A stretch of DNA of 14,895 nucleotides from Nitrospirota bacterium (GTDB taxonomy: Bacteria > Nitrospirota_A > Leptospirillia > Leptospirillales > Leptospirillaceae): the NCBI GenBank assembly GCA_021844275.1, contig JAKBTR010000007.1, positions 1-14,895 on the forward strand, in the 5' to 3' direction. Shown here piece by piece: positions 1 to 6,374 of the stretch (positions within the stretch are counted from its first letter, which is position 1; the number at the start of each line of letters is the position of its first letter). The notes under the pieces were generated by a model, which was not told the DNA's origin, did not search any database, and saw nothing but the letters and a program-made list of their open reading frames with translations. Both the position numbers and the translations under genes were made by a program.

Positions 1-15
1 ATGGCCTAAACCGGA

Positions 16-891
16 TCAGCCCTGACTGATCGCTTCCGCGCCAGAGGAAATTTCCGATATTTCCTTCGTAATATTGGCCTGTCTCAGCTTGTTATAAGTC
101 AGCGTAAGACCGTAAATCACTTCCTTCGCGTTGGCCGTTGCATTTTTCATGGCTACCATCCGCGCACTGTATTCGCTGGCAAAATTTTCAAGAACTCTTT
201 GAAAGATGACCGTTTCAAAATACCGCGGTATCAGCACTTCCAGAATGTCCCGACGGTCGGGCTCAAACAAATATTCTCCCGACAGACCGGCCGGCATCTT
301 TTCTGTCAATTTCTGCGGATCGATCGGCAACAGTTTTTCGTGTTTCGGTTTTTGGGACATAATGGATTCAAACTGGGTATAAAAAACCCAGACCTCTTCC
401 CAGTGCTTTTTTGTATAGAACTCTTCGATGACAACCTGCGTCGCGGGCAAGATTTCTTCGATGGTTCCCCGGTCCTTGACACCATGAATCACACCCTGCA
501 GGGGAAGGCCTGACCGGCGGACAAAATCCCTTCCCTTGCGGCCAATGGTCACAAACTCGAAATTTGTTCCGGGGCGTTCTTTCATAAACCGTGTCAACGA
601 ACGAAAGAGATTTGCGTTGATTGCTCCACAGAGGCCTCTGTCCGTCGAGACAAGAACAATACCCGCCGTTTTCACCGGACGAACCTCGAAATAGGGGTGT
701 GGAAAGGACCTTTCAAGATACGCAATCCGATGCATGAGGTCATAGATTTTTTCTGCATACGGGCGGGTATCCATCACCCGTTGCTGGGCTTTGCGCATCT
801 TTGCGGAAGCCACCATTTCCATTGCTTTTGTGATCTGCCGGGTATTTTTCACCGACTTGATCCTGGAACGGATTGATCGGAGGGACGGCAT
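16..891 (-). CDS. atpG: ATP synthase F1 subunit gamma
   Basis: Gamma is the central rotor shaft of F1; it turns inside the alpha3-beta3 hexamer and couples proton flow through Fo to ATP synthesis at the inner face of the cytoplasmic membrane. The 291-residue product has the two family signatures: the N-terminal helix with SLRSIRSRIKSVKNTRQITK (residues 3-22), and the C-terminal helix near YNKLRQANITKEISEISSGA close to the end. Between them lies the Rossmann-like segment with STDRGLCGAIN (residues 82-92). Length is normal for the family. The ATG lies 3 nt after the atpA stop, and a Shine-Dalgarno-like AGGAG is embedded in the last codons of atpA, so the two genes are closely coupled. The stop is 15 nt from the window edge; atpD would be expected next. 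Identification is firm from sequence. Confidence 0.98.
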   Translation of the reverse strand: MPSLRSIRSRIKSVKNTRQITKAMEMVASAKMRKAQQRVMDTRPYAEKIYDLMHRIAYLERSFPHPYFEVRPVKTAGIVLVSTDRGLCGAINANLFRSLTRFMKERPGTNFEFVTIGRKGRDFVRRSGLPLQGVIHGVKDRGTIEEILPATQVVIEEFYTKKHWEEVWVFYTQFESIMSQKPKHEKLLPIDPQKLTEKMPAGLSGEYLFEPDRRDILEVLIPRYFETVIFQRVLENFASEYSARMVAMKNATANAKEVIYGLTLTYNKLRQANITKEISEISSGAEAISQG

Positions 892-894
892 CCC

Positions 895-2418
895 TTAAGA
901 CTCCTGAAAAATGTTTTGAAAATTCGACAAAAGCGTCTTCAGCTGGTCCGTTGTCTTTTCGGAAAGTGTTTTTTCCTCCCGGATGGCCTTCAGAGTTTCT
1001 GTGCCATTCGTATCGAGATAGATCGAAAGTTCCTTTTCATAACGCTGGACACTGCCTGGCTTGATGCTGTCCAGAAAACCGTTGGTTGCCGCAAAAATGA
1101 TCGCAATCTGCTTTTCCACAGAGATCGGAGAATAATGTGGCTGCTTCAGGATTTCCGTCAAACGAAGTCCTCTTTCAATCTGGTCCCGGGTGGTTTTATC
1201 AAGATCGGATGCAAACTGCGCGAACGCAGCCAATTCCCGAAACTGTGCCATCTCCAGACGAAGTTTTCCGGCGACCTGTTTCATCGCCTTGATCTGAGCC
1301 GCGCCTCCGACACGGGACACAGAAATGCCCGGATTGATGGCCGGACGGATACCGGAATAGAAAAGGTCTGTTTCAAGATAGATTTGGCCGTCGGTGATCG
1401 AGATCACGTTTGTGGGAACGAAGGCAGACACGTCGCCAGCCTGGGTTTCAATGATGGGAAGAGCCGTCAGAGAGCCTCCCCCGTGATTTTCATCCAGTCG
1501 GGCGGCGCGTTCGAGCAACCGGCTATGGAGGTAGAAGACGTCTCCGGGATAGGCTTCCCTGCCGGGTGGTCTCCGAAGGAGAAGGGAGAGCTGACGATAT
1601 GCCCAGGCATGTTTTGTCAGATCATCGTAAACAATGAGGGCATCCTGATTGCGGTCCCGAAAATATTCTCCCATCGCACATCCGGCATAGGGAGCAAGAT
1701 ATTGCAGGGCAGCCTGTTCCGAAGCCGATGCGGAGACGACGATTGTATATTCCATCGCACCGTTCTTTTCCAGAATGTTGACTGCGTTCACAACACTGGA
1801 AGCCTTCTGTCCGATAGCCACGTAAATGCAGATGACGTTCTTCCCTTTCTGGTTCAGAATCGTGTCAAGAGCAATCGTGGTTTTTCCGGTCTGCCTGTCT
1901 CCGATGATCAATTCTCTTTGTCCACGGCCCACAGGAATCATGGCATCAATGGCCTTGATTCCCGTCTGCAGCGGAACACCAACAGCTTTTCTGGTGGCTA
2001 CGCCAGGTGCGACCTTTTCCACCGGGGAGGTCATTTTTGCCGGAATATCCCCTTTTCCGTCAATGGGCTGTCCGAGTGCGTTGACAACACGCCCCACCAG
2101 TTCAGGACCGACCGGGACCTCCATCACGCGGGAGGTTGTCCGGACTTCGTCACCTGCCCGAACATCTTCCGTTGCCTCCAGAAGAGCGGCCCCTACCTCA
2201 TTTTCTTCAAGATTTAACACAAGCGCCTTGCCACCCCTGACCAGCTCCAGCATTTCTCCTGCTTTCGCCTTTTCCAGTCCGGCAATGCGAATGATTCCAT
2301 CCCCCACCTCCAGGATCGTCCCCCGGTCATCCGAAATCACCCCTCCCCGGAAGGCGTTCAGGTTTTTCAATATATCGTTGGTAATTTCCGAGCTTTTCAA
2401 GGTTATTTCATCCCCCAT
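895..2418 (-). CDS. atpA: ATP synthase F1 subunit alpha
   Basis: Alpha forms the non-catalytic nucleotide-binding half of the F1 hexamer. In the 507-residue form, the Walker A loop GDRQTGKT is at residues 173-180, followed by the [15 protein letters not shown]alker B region and [19 protein letters not shown]. The arginine finger is in [11 protein letters not shown]. All key residues are intact and the length matches the family (about 500-515). The start is uncertain. The ATG chosen here (2416-2418) gives [16 protein letters not shown] at 2431-2433, overlapping the atpH stop as TTGA, would add five residues (MSPDE) and would match the 4-nt overlaps used elsewhere in the window. Neither has a strong Shine-Dalgarno; each has only a GGA nearby. 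A hairpin surrounds this junction (see separate entry). It is followed by atpG with a 3-nt gap. Confidence 0.97.
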   Translation of the reverse strand: MGDEITLKSSEITNDILKNLNAFRGGVISDDRGTILEVGDGIIRIAGLEKAKAGEMLELVRGGKALVLNLEENEVGAALLEATEDVRAGDEVRTTSRVMEVPVGPELVGRVVNALGQPIDGKGDIPAKMTSPVEKVAPGVATRKAVGVPLQTGIKAIDAMIPVGRGQRELIIGDRQTGKTTIALDTILNQKGKNVICIYVAIGQKASSVVNAVNILEKNGAMEYTIVVSASASEQAALQYLAPYAGCAMGEYFRDRNQDALIVYDDLTKHAWAYRQLSLLLRRPPGREAYPGDVFYLHSRLLERAARLDENHGGGSLTALPIIETQAGDVSAFVPTNVISITDGQIYLETDLFYSGIRPAINPGISVSRVGGAAQIKAMKQVAGKLRLEMAQFRELAAFAQFASDLDKTTRDQIERGLRLTEILKQPHYSPISVEKQIAIIFAATNGFLDSIKPGSVQRYEKELSIYLDTNGTETLKAIREEKTLSEKTTDQLKTLLSNFQNIFQES

Positions 2419-2424
2419 CTCATC

Positions 2425-2438
2425 CGGGCTCAAGCCCG
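2425..2438 (-). promoter_or_regulatory. Hairpin presenting the atpH stop / atpA start
   Basis: On the minus strand CGGGC (plus 2434-2438) pairs perfectly with GCCCG (plus 2425-2429), leaving the tetraloop TTGA (2430-2433). The loop is exactly the overlap of the candidate TTG start of atpA and the TGA stop of atpH. One further T-G wobble pair is possible outside the stem. The pairing is seen directly in the sequence. A role in setting alpha-subunit translation relative to delta is inference. Confidence 0.4.
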
Positions 2439-2999
2439 ATCCAGGAGTTCACCCTGCATCTGGTTCAGGCGCCCTTTCAGGCTGCCATCCCACACATGCG
2501 TTCCGGCCTGGATGACCAGACCGGCAATCAACTCCGGGTTTATTGTCCAGTTTGCCCTGACCTTCAAATTCCCCAGCTTTTCCGACAGCAATTGCTCAGC
2601 CTTTTTCTTTTCCCCTTCGGGAAGAGCCTGGGCCGATTCGATAGAAACCTCCACCTGTCCGGTCTCGTCGAAAAATCTTTTCTGAAGCTGGGAACGACAG
2701 TAGGGAAGAGCATCCCACAAATCTTCCAGGATCAACACAGACAGAAAAACCCCGGAAGCTTCTTCGGGGAGAGAAATTCCATTGTTCTGGAAGACTCTCT
2801 GAAAAAATTCCGTCTTTTCCGGAAGTGGTATGCTGCGCGTCAATGAAAACGCACGGACTTTTCTGTTGAAACGAAGACTTTCCAAAATGGAAAGCGCCCT
2901 GTCCCAGAGCGAAAATCGCTCTTCCTCAGCGGCGATTCGCTCCATCAGAAACTCCACAAGGCGTTTTGCCCTTGCTTCACCTTTTTTCCCGATCTTCAT
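2430..2999 (-). CDS. atpH: ATP synthase F1 subunit delta (OSCP)
   Basis: Delta (OSCP family) is the peripheral-stalk cap that links the b subunits to the top of the alpha3-beta3 head. The 189-residue product is slightly longer than the usual 175-180. It shows the expected N-terminal helical domain and a C-terminal domain with the recognisable motif [20 protein letters not shown] near residues 157-176, which matches the family pattern of a conserved glycine-rich turn before a final SLKGRLNQM helix. The ATG overlaps the atpF stop as ATGA (2996-2999), and its own stop overlaps a possible TTG start of atpA (2430-2433). Position between b and alpha is the standard atp order, which supports the call as much as the weakly conserved sequence does. 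Confidence 0.95.
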   Translation of the reverse strand: MKIGKKGEARAKRLVEFLMERIAAEEERFSLWDRALSILESLRFNRKVRAFSLTRSIPLPEKTEFFQRVFQNNGISLPEEASGVFLSVLILEDLWDALPYCRSQLQKRFFDETGQVEVSIESAQALPEGEKKKAEQLLSEKLGNLKVRANWTINPELIAGLVIQAGTHVWDGSLKGRLNQMQGELLDRA

Positions 3000-3523
3000 C
3001 CTGCCTTCTTCGGCTCTGCCTTAACGGCTCCAGTCTCCACCGCCCGGATAGCCCTGTTGATAAACATCATTTTCTGGGTTTCATTGAGACTTTCTTCAAG
3101 CACGGACTCAATTCCCCGCACCACAAGAGAGACTGTCTCCTTGCGAAGCTCATTACGGACCCGGTCAACGTCCGCCTTGATCTGAGCTTCCGCTTTCTTG
3201 AGTCGGGTTTCGACTTCCAGCATAGCTTCCTTTTGCTTCTCCTCCCGCACCACTCTCCCCATTTCTTCGGCCTGGCGCAAAATTTCCTCTGCCTGCGCCC
3301 TTGCCTTGGAAAGAAGCATCTTCTGTTCCTCAAGGATACTGGCTGATTCCTCACGATTCTTGCGGGCAGCCTCCAGATCGGACACCACCCGCATCTTCCG
3401 CTCTTCAAGAACCTTGACCAGAGAGGGAAGAAGAATCTTCCAGACAATCGCCAGCATTAAAAGAAAGGAGAGGACTGTCCACATTCCGAGAGAAGAAAAG
3501 AACCGGGAATCAAACTGCGGCAT
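2996..3523 (-). CDS. atpF: ATP synthase Fo subunit b
   Basis: Subunit b forms the peripheral stalk that holds the F1 head against rotation. The 175-residue protein has one N-terminal membrane helix (about residues 12-34, around VLSFLLMLAIVWKILLPSLV). The rest is a long charged amphipathic helix rich in K, E, R and A (about 38-165), typical of the b-dimer coiled coil. Length and architecture are normal. A purine-rich AAGGAAAGGA sits just upstream of the ATG. There is a 45-nt gap to the preceding atpE, and the stop overlaps atpH by ATGA. Only one b-type gene is visible, so the stalk is probably a b homodimer rather than b/b'. Confidence 0.97.
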   Translation of the reverse strand: MPQFDSRFFSSLGMWTVLSFLLMLAIVWKILLPSLVKVLEERKMRVVSDLEAARKNREESASILEEQKMLLSKARAQAEEILRQAEEMGRVVREEKQKEAMLEVETRLKKAEAQIKADVDRVRNELRKETVSLVVRGIESVLEESLNETQKMMFINRAIRAVETGAVKAEPKKAG

Positions 3524-3568
3524 CTGCGTTCCTTTCCTTGACTTCCATCACCATTTCTCCGGTCATTT

Positions 3569-3799
3569 TTACTTCCGGAGCCCCATGATGATAAACGCAA
3601 TCACCAGGGCATAAAGAGCCACTGCCTCCGAAAGTGCAAAACCCAGCCACATGTATTTGGAGACCCGGCCTTCCACTTCCGGCTGACGGGCGACCGCCTC
3701 GATCATTTTTCCGAAAATATAACCGATCCCCGCACCAGATCCGGCAACACCGATTGCGGCAGCACCCATACCAATTAACGCAGCAGCATGAACATCCAT
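3569..3799 (-). CDS. atpE: ATP synthase Fo subunit c
   Basis: Subunit c forms the membrane ring that rotates as ions pass. The 76-residue hairpin has helix 1 with a glycine-rich packing motif (GVAGSGAGIGYIFG, residues 17-30). A polar loop with ARQPE follows (37-41), then helix 2 with the ion-binding carboxylate E58 in GFALSEAVALYALV. Position 25 is isoleucine where sodium-type c subunits (Ilyobacter tartaricus Q32) have glutamine. E58 is followed by A-V rather than S-T, so the site looks proton-binding. The gene has the clearest Shine-Dalgarno of the operon, GGAGG at plus 3810-3814, about 10 nt from the ATG. This is consistent with the high c stoichiometry the complex needs. It lies 30 nt after atpB. 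Confidence 0.98.
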   Translation of the reverse strand: MDVHAAALIGMGAAAIGVAGSGAGIGYIFGKMIEAVARQPEVEGRVSKYMWLGFALSEAVALYALVIAFIIMGLRK

Positions 3800-3809
3800 G
3801 AAAAATGAC

Positions 3810-3814
3810 CCTCC
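3810..3814 (-). promoter_or_regulatory. Strong ribosome binding site of atpE
   Basis: The minus strand reads GGAGG about 10 nt before the atpE ATG. It is the best Shine-Dalgarno match among the atp genes of this window, fitting the need for many c subunits per complex. Confidence 0.7.
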
Positions 3815-3829
3815 GGTTGGAATAACTCT

Positions 3830-4567
3830 CTAATGATTAAGCTTGACAGCCTGCCCGATATAAACGGCGGACAGGATGGCAAAAATATATGCCTGGATAA
3901 AGGCCACGAGGACCTCCAGGAGATACAGGACGACGGAAATCGAAAATGGTAGCCACTTAAGATAAACCGCAAGCGTCCCGGTCAGGGTAAACAGAACAAA
4001 GAGGATTGTGTGCCCGGCGGTCATATTTGCAAACAGACGGACAGCCAGTGATAAAGGTCTGGCCAGCTGCGAAATAATTTCGATAGGCACGATGAGAGGC
4101 ATCATCCAGACAGGAACCCCCTCTGGAACAAGAACACTTAAAAAACGCATCCCGTGCCGGGCAAATCCGATCACAAGACTTGTCAGATAGACGGCAACTG
4201 CCAGAATCCCCGTGACAACGAGCTCGGAAGTGACCGTAAACGCATGGGGAACGAGCCCGAGGAAGTTTCCCAGAAAGACCAGCAGAAACAGCGACAGGAT
4301 CCAGGGCAGATACTTCTCCCTGTTTTCAGCCCCGATGTTTTCATCCACCACGCGCGCCATTGTTTCATACAGCATTTCGACAAGGCTCTGGAATCGTCCG
4401 GGCACGATCGATGCCCGGACCCGAATGTGCATGGCCGCAAGAAGGGCGATACCTCCGATGACCCAGAAAGAGATCACCGCCTGCGTGACTGCAACATCAT
4501 GTCCCATGAAGCGGAAGTGAAAAAGCGTATGCAGAAAGAATTCTTCCAGTGGATTCCCGTTCAACAT
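3830..4567 (-). CDS. atpB: ATP synthase Fo subunit a
   Basis: Subunit a is the stator channel protein that delivers protons to the c ring. The 245-residue protein has several membrane helices. The signature segment is ARPLSLAVRLFANMTAGH (residues 169-186), in which R177 corresponds to the essential E. coli R210. The last helix region, LEVLVAFIQAYIFAIL, carries E219 and Q225 (Q225 matching E. coli Q252). The N-terminus FFLHTLFHFRF is usual for the family. The ATG follows the stop of the upstream small gene directly (TAG then ATG), with GGGAG just before, implying translational coupling. All catalytic landmarks are present. Confidence 0.97.
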   Translation of the reverse strand: MLNGNPLEEFFLHTLFHFRFMGHDVAVTQAVISFWVIGGIALLAAMHIRVRASIVPGRFQSLVEMLYETMARVVDENIGAENREKYLPWILSLFLLVFLGNFLGLVPHAFTVTSELVVTGILAVAVYLTSLVIGFARHGMRFLSVLVPEGVPVWMMPLIVPIEIISQLARPLSLAVRLFANMTAGHTILFVLFTLTGTLAVYLKWLPFSISVVLYLLEVLVAFIQAYIFAILSAVYIGQAVKLNH

Positions 4568-4837
4568 CTACTCCCGTTTATCTCGATTTCTGTCACCGTC
4601 TTCCGATCGGATCATCTTCGTAATTGTCCGGTATACCATCCAGAAACCCGCACCCCCTCCCAAAAGGAGTCCGGTGATGGAGAAAACCGGGAAATACTTC
4701 ATCCCGAGACGAGAATCAACATAATATCCGATACCCGCACAGGTAAAAGTCGTCACGACCAGCTCGAAACCCAACCGGGCCACGAACACAAATCCGTTTT
4801 CTTTTTTCTCGTTCATGATCAACCCGCACCGTGCCAT
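4568..4837 (-). CDS. AtpZ/AtpI-family small membrane protein at the head of the atp operon
   Basis: This 89-residue product (82 if the second ATG, at 4814-4816, is used, giving MNEKKENG) has two predicted membrane helices, about residues 24-40 and 48-70. It shows the family pattern GIGYYVDSRLG, then FSITGLLLGGGAGFWMVYR. That resembles the AtpZ/AtpI-type proteins encoded first in many atp operons (the ATPase_gene1 family). Proposed roles for such proteins are c-ring assembly or magnesium/calcium transport; neither can be shown from sequence. The charged C-terminus (RSEDGDRNRDKRE) is cytoplasmic if the helices form a simple hairpin. Neither ATG has a strong Shine-Dalgarno, but the shorter form begins like its relatives. 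Its stop abuts the atpB ATG. Confidence 0.85.
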   Translation of the reverse strand: MARCGLIMNEKKENGFVFVARLGFELVVTTFTCAGIGYYVDSRLGMKYFPVFSITGLLLGGGAGFWMVYRTITKMIRSEDGDRNRDKRE

Positions 4838-4903
4838 CCGGGAACCGGAATTGCCTGAATTGGGAAAACGGGAGAGGTTTCGGCAGAGCTATCGCCTGAT
4901 CCT

Positions 4904-4920
4904 GCTGGGGGCCAGCCCCC
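4904..4920 (-). promoter_or_regulatory. Two mutually exclusive GC-rich hairpins in the atp leader
   Basis: Two stems compete for the same bases. One pairs GGGGG (4907-4911) with CCCCC (4916-4920) around a 4-nt loop. The other pairs GCTGG (4904-4908) with CCAGC (4912-4916) around a 3-nt loop. Both form on either strand. They lie about 70-100 nt upstream of the first atp start codon and downstream of the predicted promoter, hence within the untranslated leader. A regulatory role is inference. Confidence 0.35.
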
Positions 4921-4966
4921 GCCTGGGGAACACCTACGAATTTTTATCCGAGAAAAAATCCTTACC

Positions 4967-4995
4967 ATTACATCAAAAAGGATTTTGTTTTTCAA
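4967..4995 (-). promoter_or_regulatory. Candidate sigma70 promoter of the atp operon
   Basis: The minus strand carries TTGAAA (plus 4990-4995), a 17-nt spacer, and TGTAAT (plus 4967-4972). Spacing is ideal and the -35 has one mismatch; the -10 has one mismatch at its second base, normally a strongly conserved A. Predicted transcription start is near 4960, giving a leader of about 120-145 nt before the first atp gene. The -35 box touches the end of the repeat-like element. Confidence 0.5.
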
Positions 4996-4996
4996 T

Positions 4997-5044
4997 AGCT
5001 GCCACGGGAGCTGCCAAATCCCGTTGCTCGCTATGACGCAGGAT
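4997..5044 (-). repeat. Possible copy of an interspersed intergenic repeat
   Basis: On the minus strand the segment reads GCGTCATAGCGAGCAACGGG near its beginning. This resembles the CGTCATTGCGAG-type repeats scattered between genes in many bacterial genomes. It includes an inverted repeat ACGGGA (5004-5009) / TCCCGT (5019-5024) with a 9-nt loop, and two direct copies of AGCTGCCA (4997-5004 and 5009-5016). Resemblance to the repeat family is from memory; copy number in this genome is unknown. Confidence 0.4.
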
Positions 5045-5149
5045 ACGATTCACCAATTTTCTTGCGGAAGAGTTCTTCGACCGTCCAAACAGCCTTTTTC
5101 CACAGTTTTCCGAAATTTTTCCCGACGTGTCTTTGACTCTTTTCCCGAC

Positions 5150-5178
5150 TTGACCAGAATCGTCACATTTCCTACACT
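5150..5178 (+). promoter_or_regulatory. Candidate sigma70 promoter of the DUF4149 gene
   Basis: TTGACC (5150-5155), a 17-nt spacer, and TACACT (5173-5178). The -35 has one mismatch; the -10 keeps the key T, A, A and T positions. The -10 ends 5 nt before the ATG at 5184, so a start 6-7 nt downstream would fall on the start codon itself. Confidence 0.45.
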
Positions 5179-5183
5179 CAGGC

Positions 5184-5678
5184 ATGGTCCTTCAACGGTT
5201 ACTCTATCTGATCTACGGCTATGTTCTTGTTTTCCTGGCAGGCGGAACGCTGATCTTTACCCTTTTTGTCACTCCCGTCCTTTTTCATTCCCTCGGGAAA
5301 GAACAGGCGGGGCATATCGTCGGCGTTCTCTTTCCTCCCTATTTTCATCTTCTTTTCGTCTTTACCCTCGTCTCCCTTCTTTTGCAGGGAAGCCGGGTCG
5401 CCCTCAAGCCCTCAGGAGGCCGGAAGTCTCTTTATTTTTTGGGAATCCTGACAACGATGACCGGGTACCTCGCCCTTTCTCTGGGTCCCCGGGCCATGTC
5501 GTCCAGGGCGGCCTGGTACGCCAAACCCGGCGATGCGTCCCTGAAAGCTACCTTTGACTCCCTTCATCAGCAGTCTGTCCTTCTGAACGGATTCATCCTC
5601 GCTGGGTACCTTGGATTAGTCCTGTTTCTGCTGACGGAGCCTCCGTCCACGCATGGAGGAAAGAGCCGAGTCCCGTAA
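5184..5678 (+). CDS. DUF4149/TMEM205-like membrane protein
   Basis: The only plus-strand gene. The 164-residue product has four hydrophobic segments (about 8-32, 44-68, 84-103 and 132-151), so it is an inner-membrane protein. The region FDSLHQQSVLLNGF (124-137), just before the last helix, matches the conserved F-x-x-x-H-x-x-S-x-x-x-N pattern I associate with DUF4149/TMEM205-type proteins. Biochemical function is unknown. There is no Shine-Dalgarno before the ATG, and no alternative in-frame start lies nearby. A sigma70-like promoter ends just 5 nt upstream, consistent with a leaderless message. It is divergent from the atp operon, and its last 86 nt overlap the 3' end of gph on the opposite strand. 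Confidence 0.8.
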   Translation: MVLQRLLYLIYGYVLVFLAGGTLIFTLFVTPVLFHSLGKEQAGHIVGVLFPPYFHLLFVFTLVSLLLQGSRVALKPSGGRKSLYFLGILTTMTGYLALSLGPRAMSSRAAWYAKPGDASLKATFDSLHQQSVLLNGFILAGYLGLVLFLLTEPPSTHGGKSRVP

Positions 5679-6336
5679 CCGACGGAAAAATCTTGTCCGG
5701 AAGAAAATCGGGATTTTCGACGGGATCACCAAATCCCCACTGGACTCCTACTGTCAAAACCCCTGCCCGACGACCCGATTCCATATCCACAATGCTGTCC
5801 CCGATAAGAATTGCTTCATTCCCGGCTGCACCGAACTTCTTCAGCATTTCCAGAACCGGCATCGGGTCCGGTTTCCGTTCGGAAAAGGTATCACCCCCAA
5901 CAATATCCTGAAAATACCGTTCGGCGCCAAGTCGACGGATCAGTTCCCGGCAGAGGTCTTCTCTCTTGTTGGAGACAATGACATGGGTCCCCGGAATCTT
6001 TTCAAGGATCTCCGGGATACCCGGGAAAAAATGCGTCCGGTCCGCGATATGATCCCGATAGTAATCCAGAAATATCCGGATGGCTTTTTCGCGATCCGTT
6101 TCTGAAACCCCGGCGGGGAGAGCCTGGTTCACAAGATACCGGACACCGTTGCCAACCATTTTCGCAAAGTGACCGTCCTGAACGGGCAGATACCCCAGGG
6201 AAGTCACCGCGACATTTGTCGCTTGAACGAGATCCTTTCGGGAGTCCACAAGGGTTCCGTCCAGGTCCCACAAGATCAGTTTCCGGTTCGTTCCCTTATC
6301 TGGAAACTTCATACGCCAATCCACACCCTTTCCCAT
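5593..6336 (-). CDS. gph: HAD-superfamily phosphatase, phosphoglycolate phosphatase-like
   Basis: A haloacid dehalogenase hydrolase. Motif I is DLDGTLVDS (24-32, nucleophile D24, acid D26), motif II is VSN (S122), motif III is RKPDP (K155) and motif IV is GDSIVD (179-184). An alpha-helical cap lies between motifs I and II, at about 35-100. This is the layout of Gph/PGP-type phosphatases, which remove phosphate from 2-phosphoglycolate; substrate cannot be proven from sequence, and pyrophosphatase (PpaX-like) activity is an alternative. The protein is 247 residues from the first ATG, or 239 from the ATG at 6310-6312, against about 220-230 for relatives. The extra length is a tail encoded where the gene overlaps the opposite DUF4149 gene. 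The ATG at 6336 lacks a Shine-Dalgarno; the 6312 ATG overlaps the stop of a mini-ORF as ATGA. It is last in the gap-led series, 38 nt after oppC. Confidence 0.88.
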   Translation of the reverse strand: MGKGVDWRMKFPDKGTNRKLILWDLDGTLVDSRKDLVQATNVAVTSLGYLPVQDGHFAKMVGNGVRYLVNQALPAGVSETDREKAIRIFLDYYRDHIADRTHFFPGIPEILEKIPGTHVIVSNKREDLCRELIRRLGAERYFQDIVGGDTFSERKPDPMPVLEMLKKFGAAGNEAILIGDSIVDMESGRRAGVLTVGVQWGFGDPVENPDFLPDKIFPSVTGLGSFLHAWTEAPSAETGLIQGTQRG

Positions 6337-6356
6337 GATTCACCAAGAAAATCCAT
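6309..6356 (-). CDS. Possible 15-residue leader mini-ORF before gph
   Basis: An ATG at plus 6354-6356 opens a 15-codon frame (MDFLGESWERVWIGV) ending in TGA at 6309-6311. That stop overlaps the internal gph ATG (6310-6312) as ATGA, the arrangement used at three other junctions of this operon. GAGG lies 8 nt upstream of the ATG, and AGGAGG directly abuts it. If translated it would couple gph starting at 6312. It could equally be chance. Confidence 0.25.
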   Translation of the reverse strand: MDFLGESWERVWIGV

Positions 6357-6374
6357 CCTCCTGCCCTCACCGCA

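Larger units (their letters stand above)
4838..5183. other. Divergent intergenic region between atp operon and DUF4149 gene
   Basis: The only stretch above 300 nt without a convincing gene. From left to right it holds a GC-rich hairpin region in the presumed atp leader (4904-4920), an A/T-rich block containing a minus-strand promoter candidate (4967-4995), a repeat-like palindromic element (about 4997-5044), and a plus-strand promoter candidate ending 5 nt before the DUF4149 ATG (5150-5178). The segment 5045-5149 shows T/C-rich plus-strand sequence and no structure I can name. Confidence 0.7.

Noticed and set aside
916..2217. Long plus-strand open frame opposite atpA (433 codons)
   Set aside because: Lies entirely antisense to a fully conserved atpA; the translation has no domain-like pattern and is explained by codon bias of the real gene.
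3569..3799. Sodium-coupled ATP synthase
   Set aside because: The c subunit lacks the glutamine and serine/threonine ligands of sodium-type rings.
5004..5024. Intrinsic terminator
   Set aside because: The ACGGGA/TCCCGT hairpin has only six pairs, a 9-nt loop, and no immediate T-run on either strand.
4973..5185. Minus-strand open frame of 70 codons in the atp/DUF4149 intergenic region
   Set aside because: Runs through the repeat-like element; the HSEQRD-type wording is what such repeats give when translated. It also lies across the candidate promoters of both flanking transcripts.
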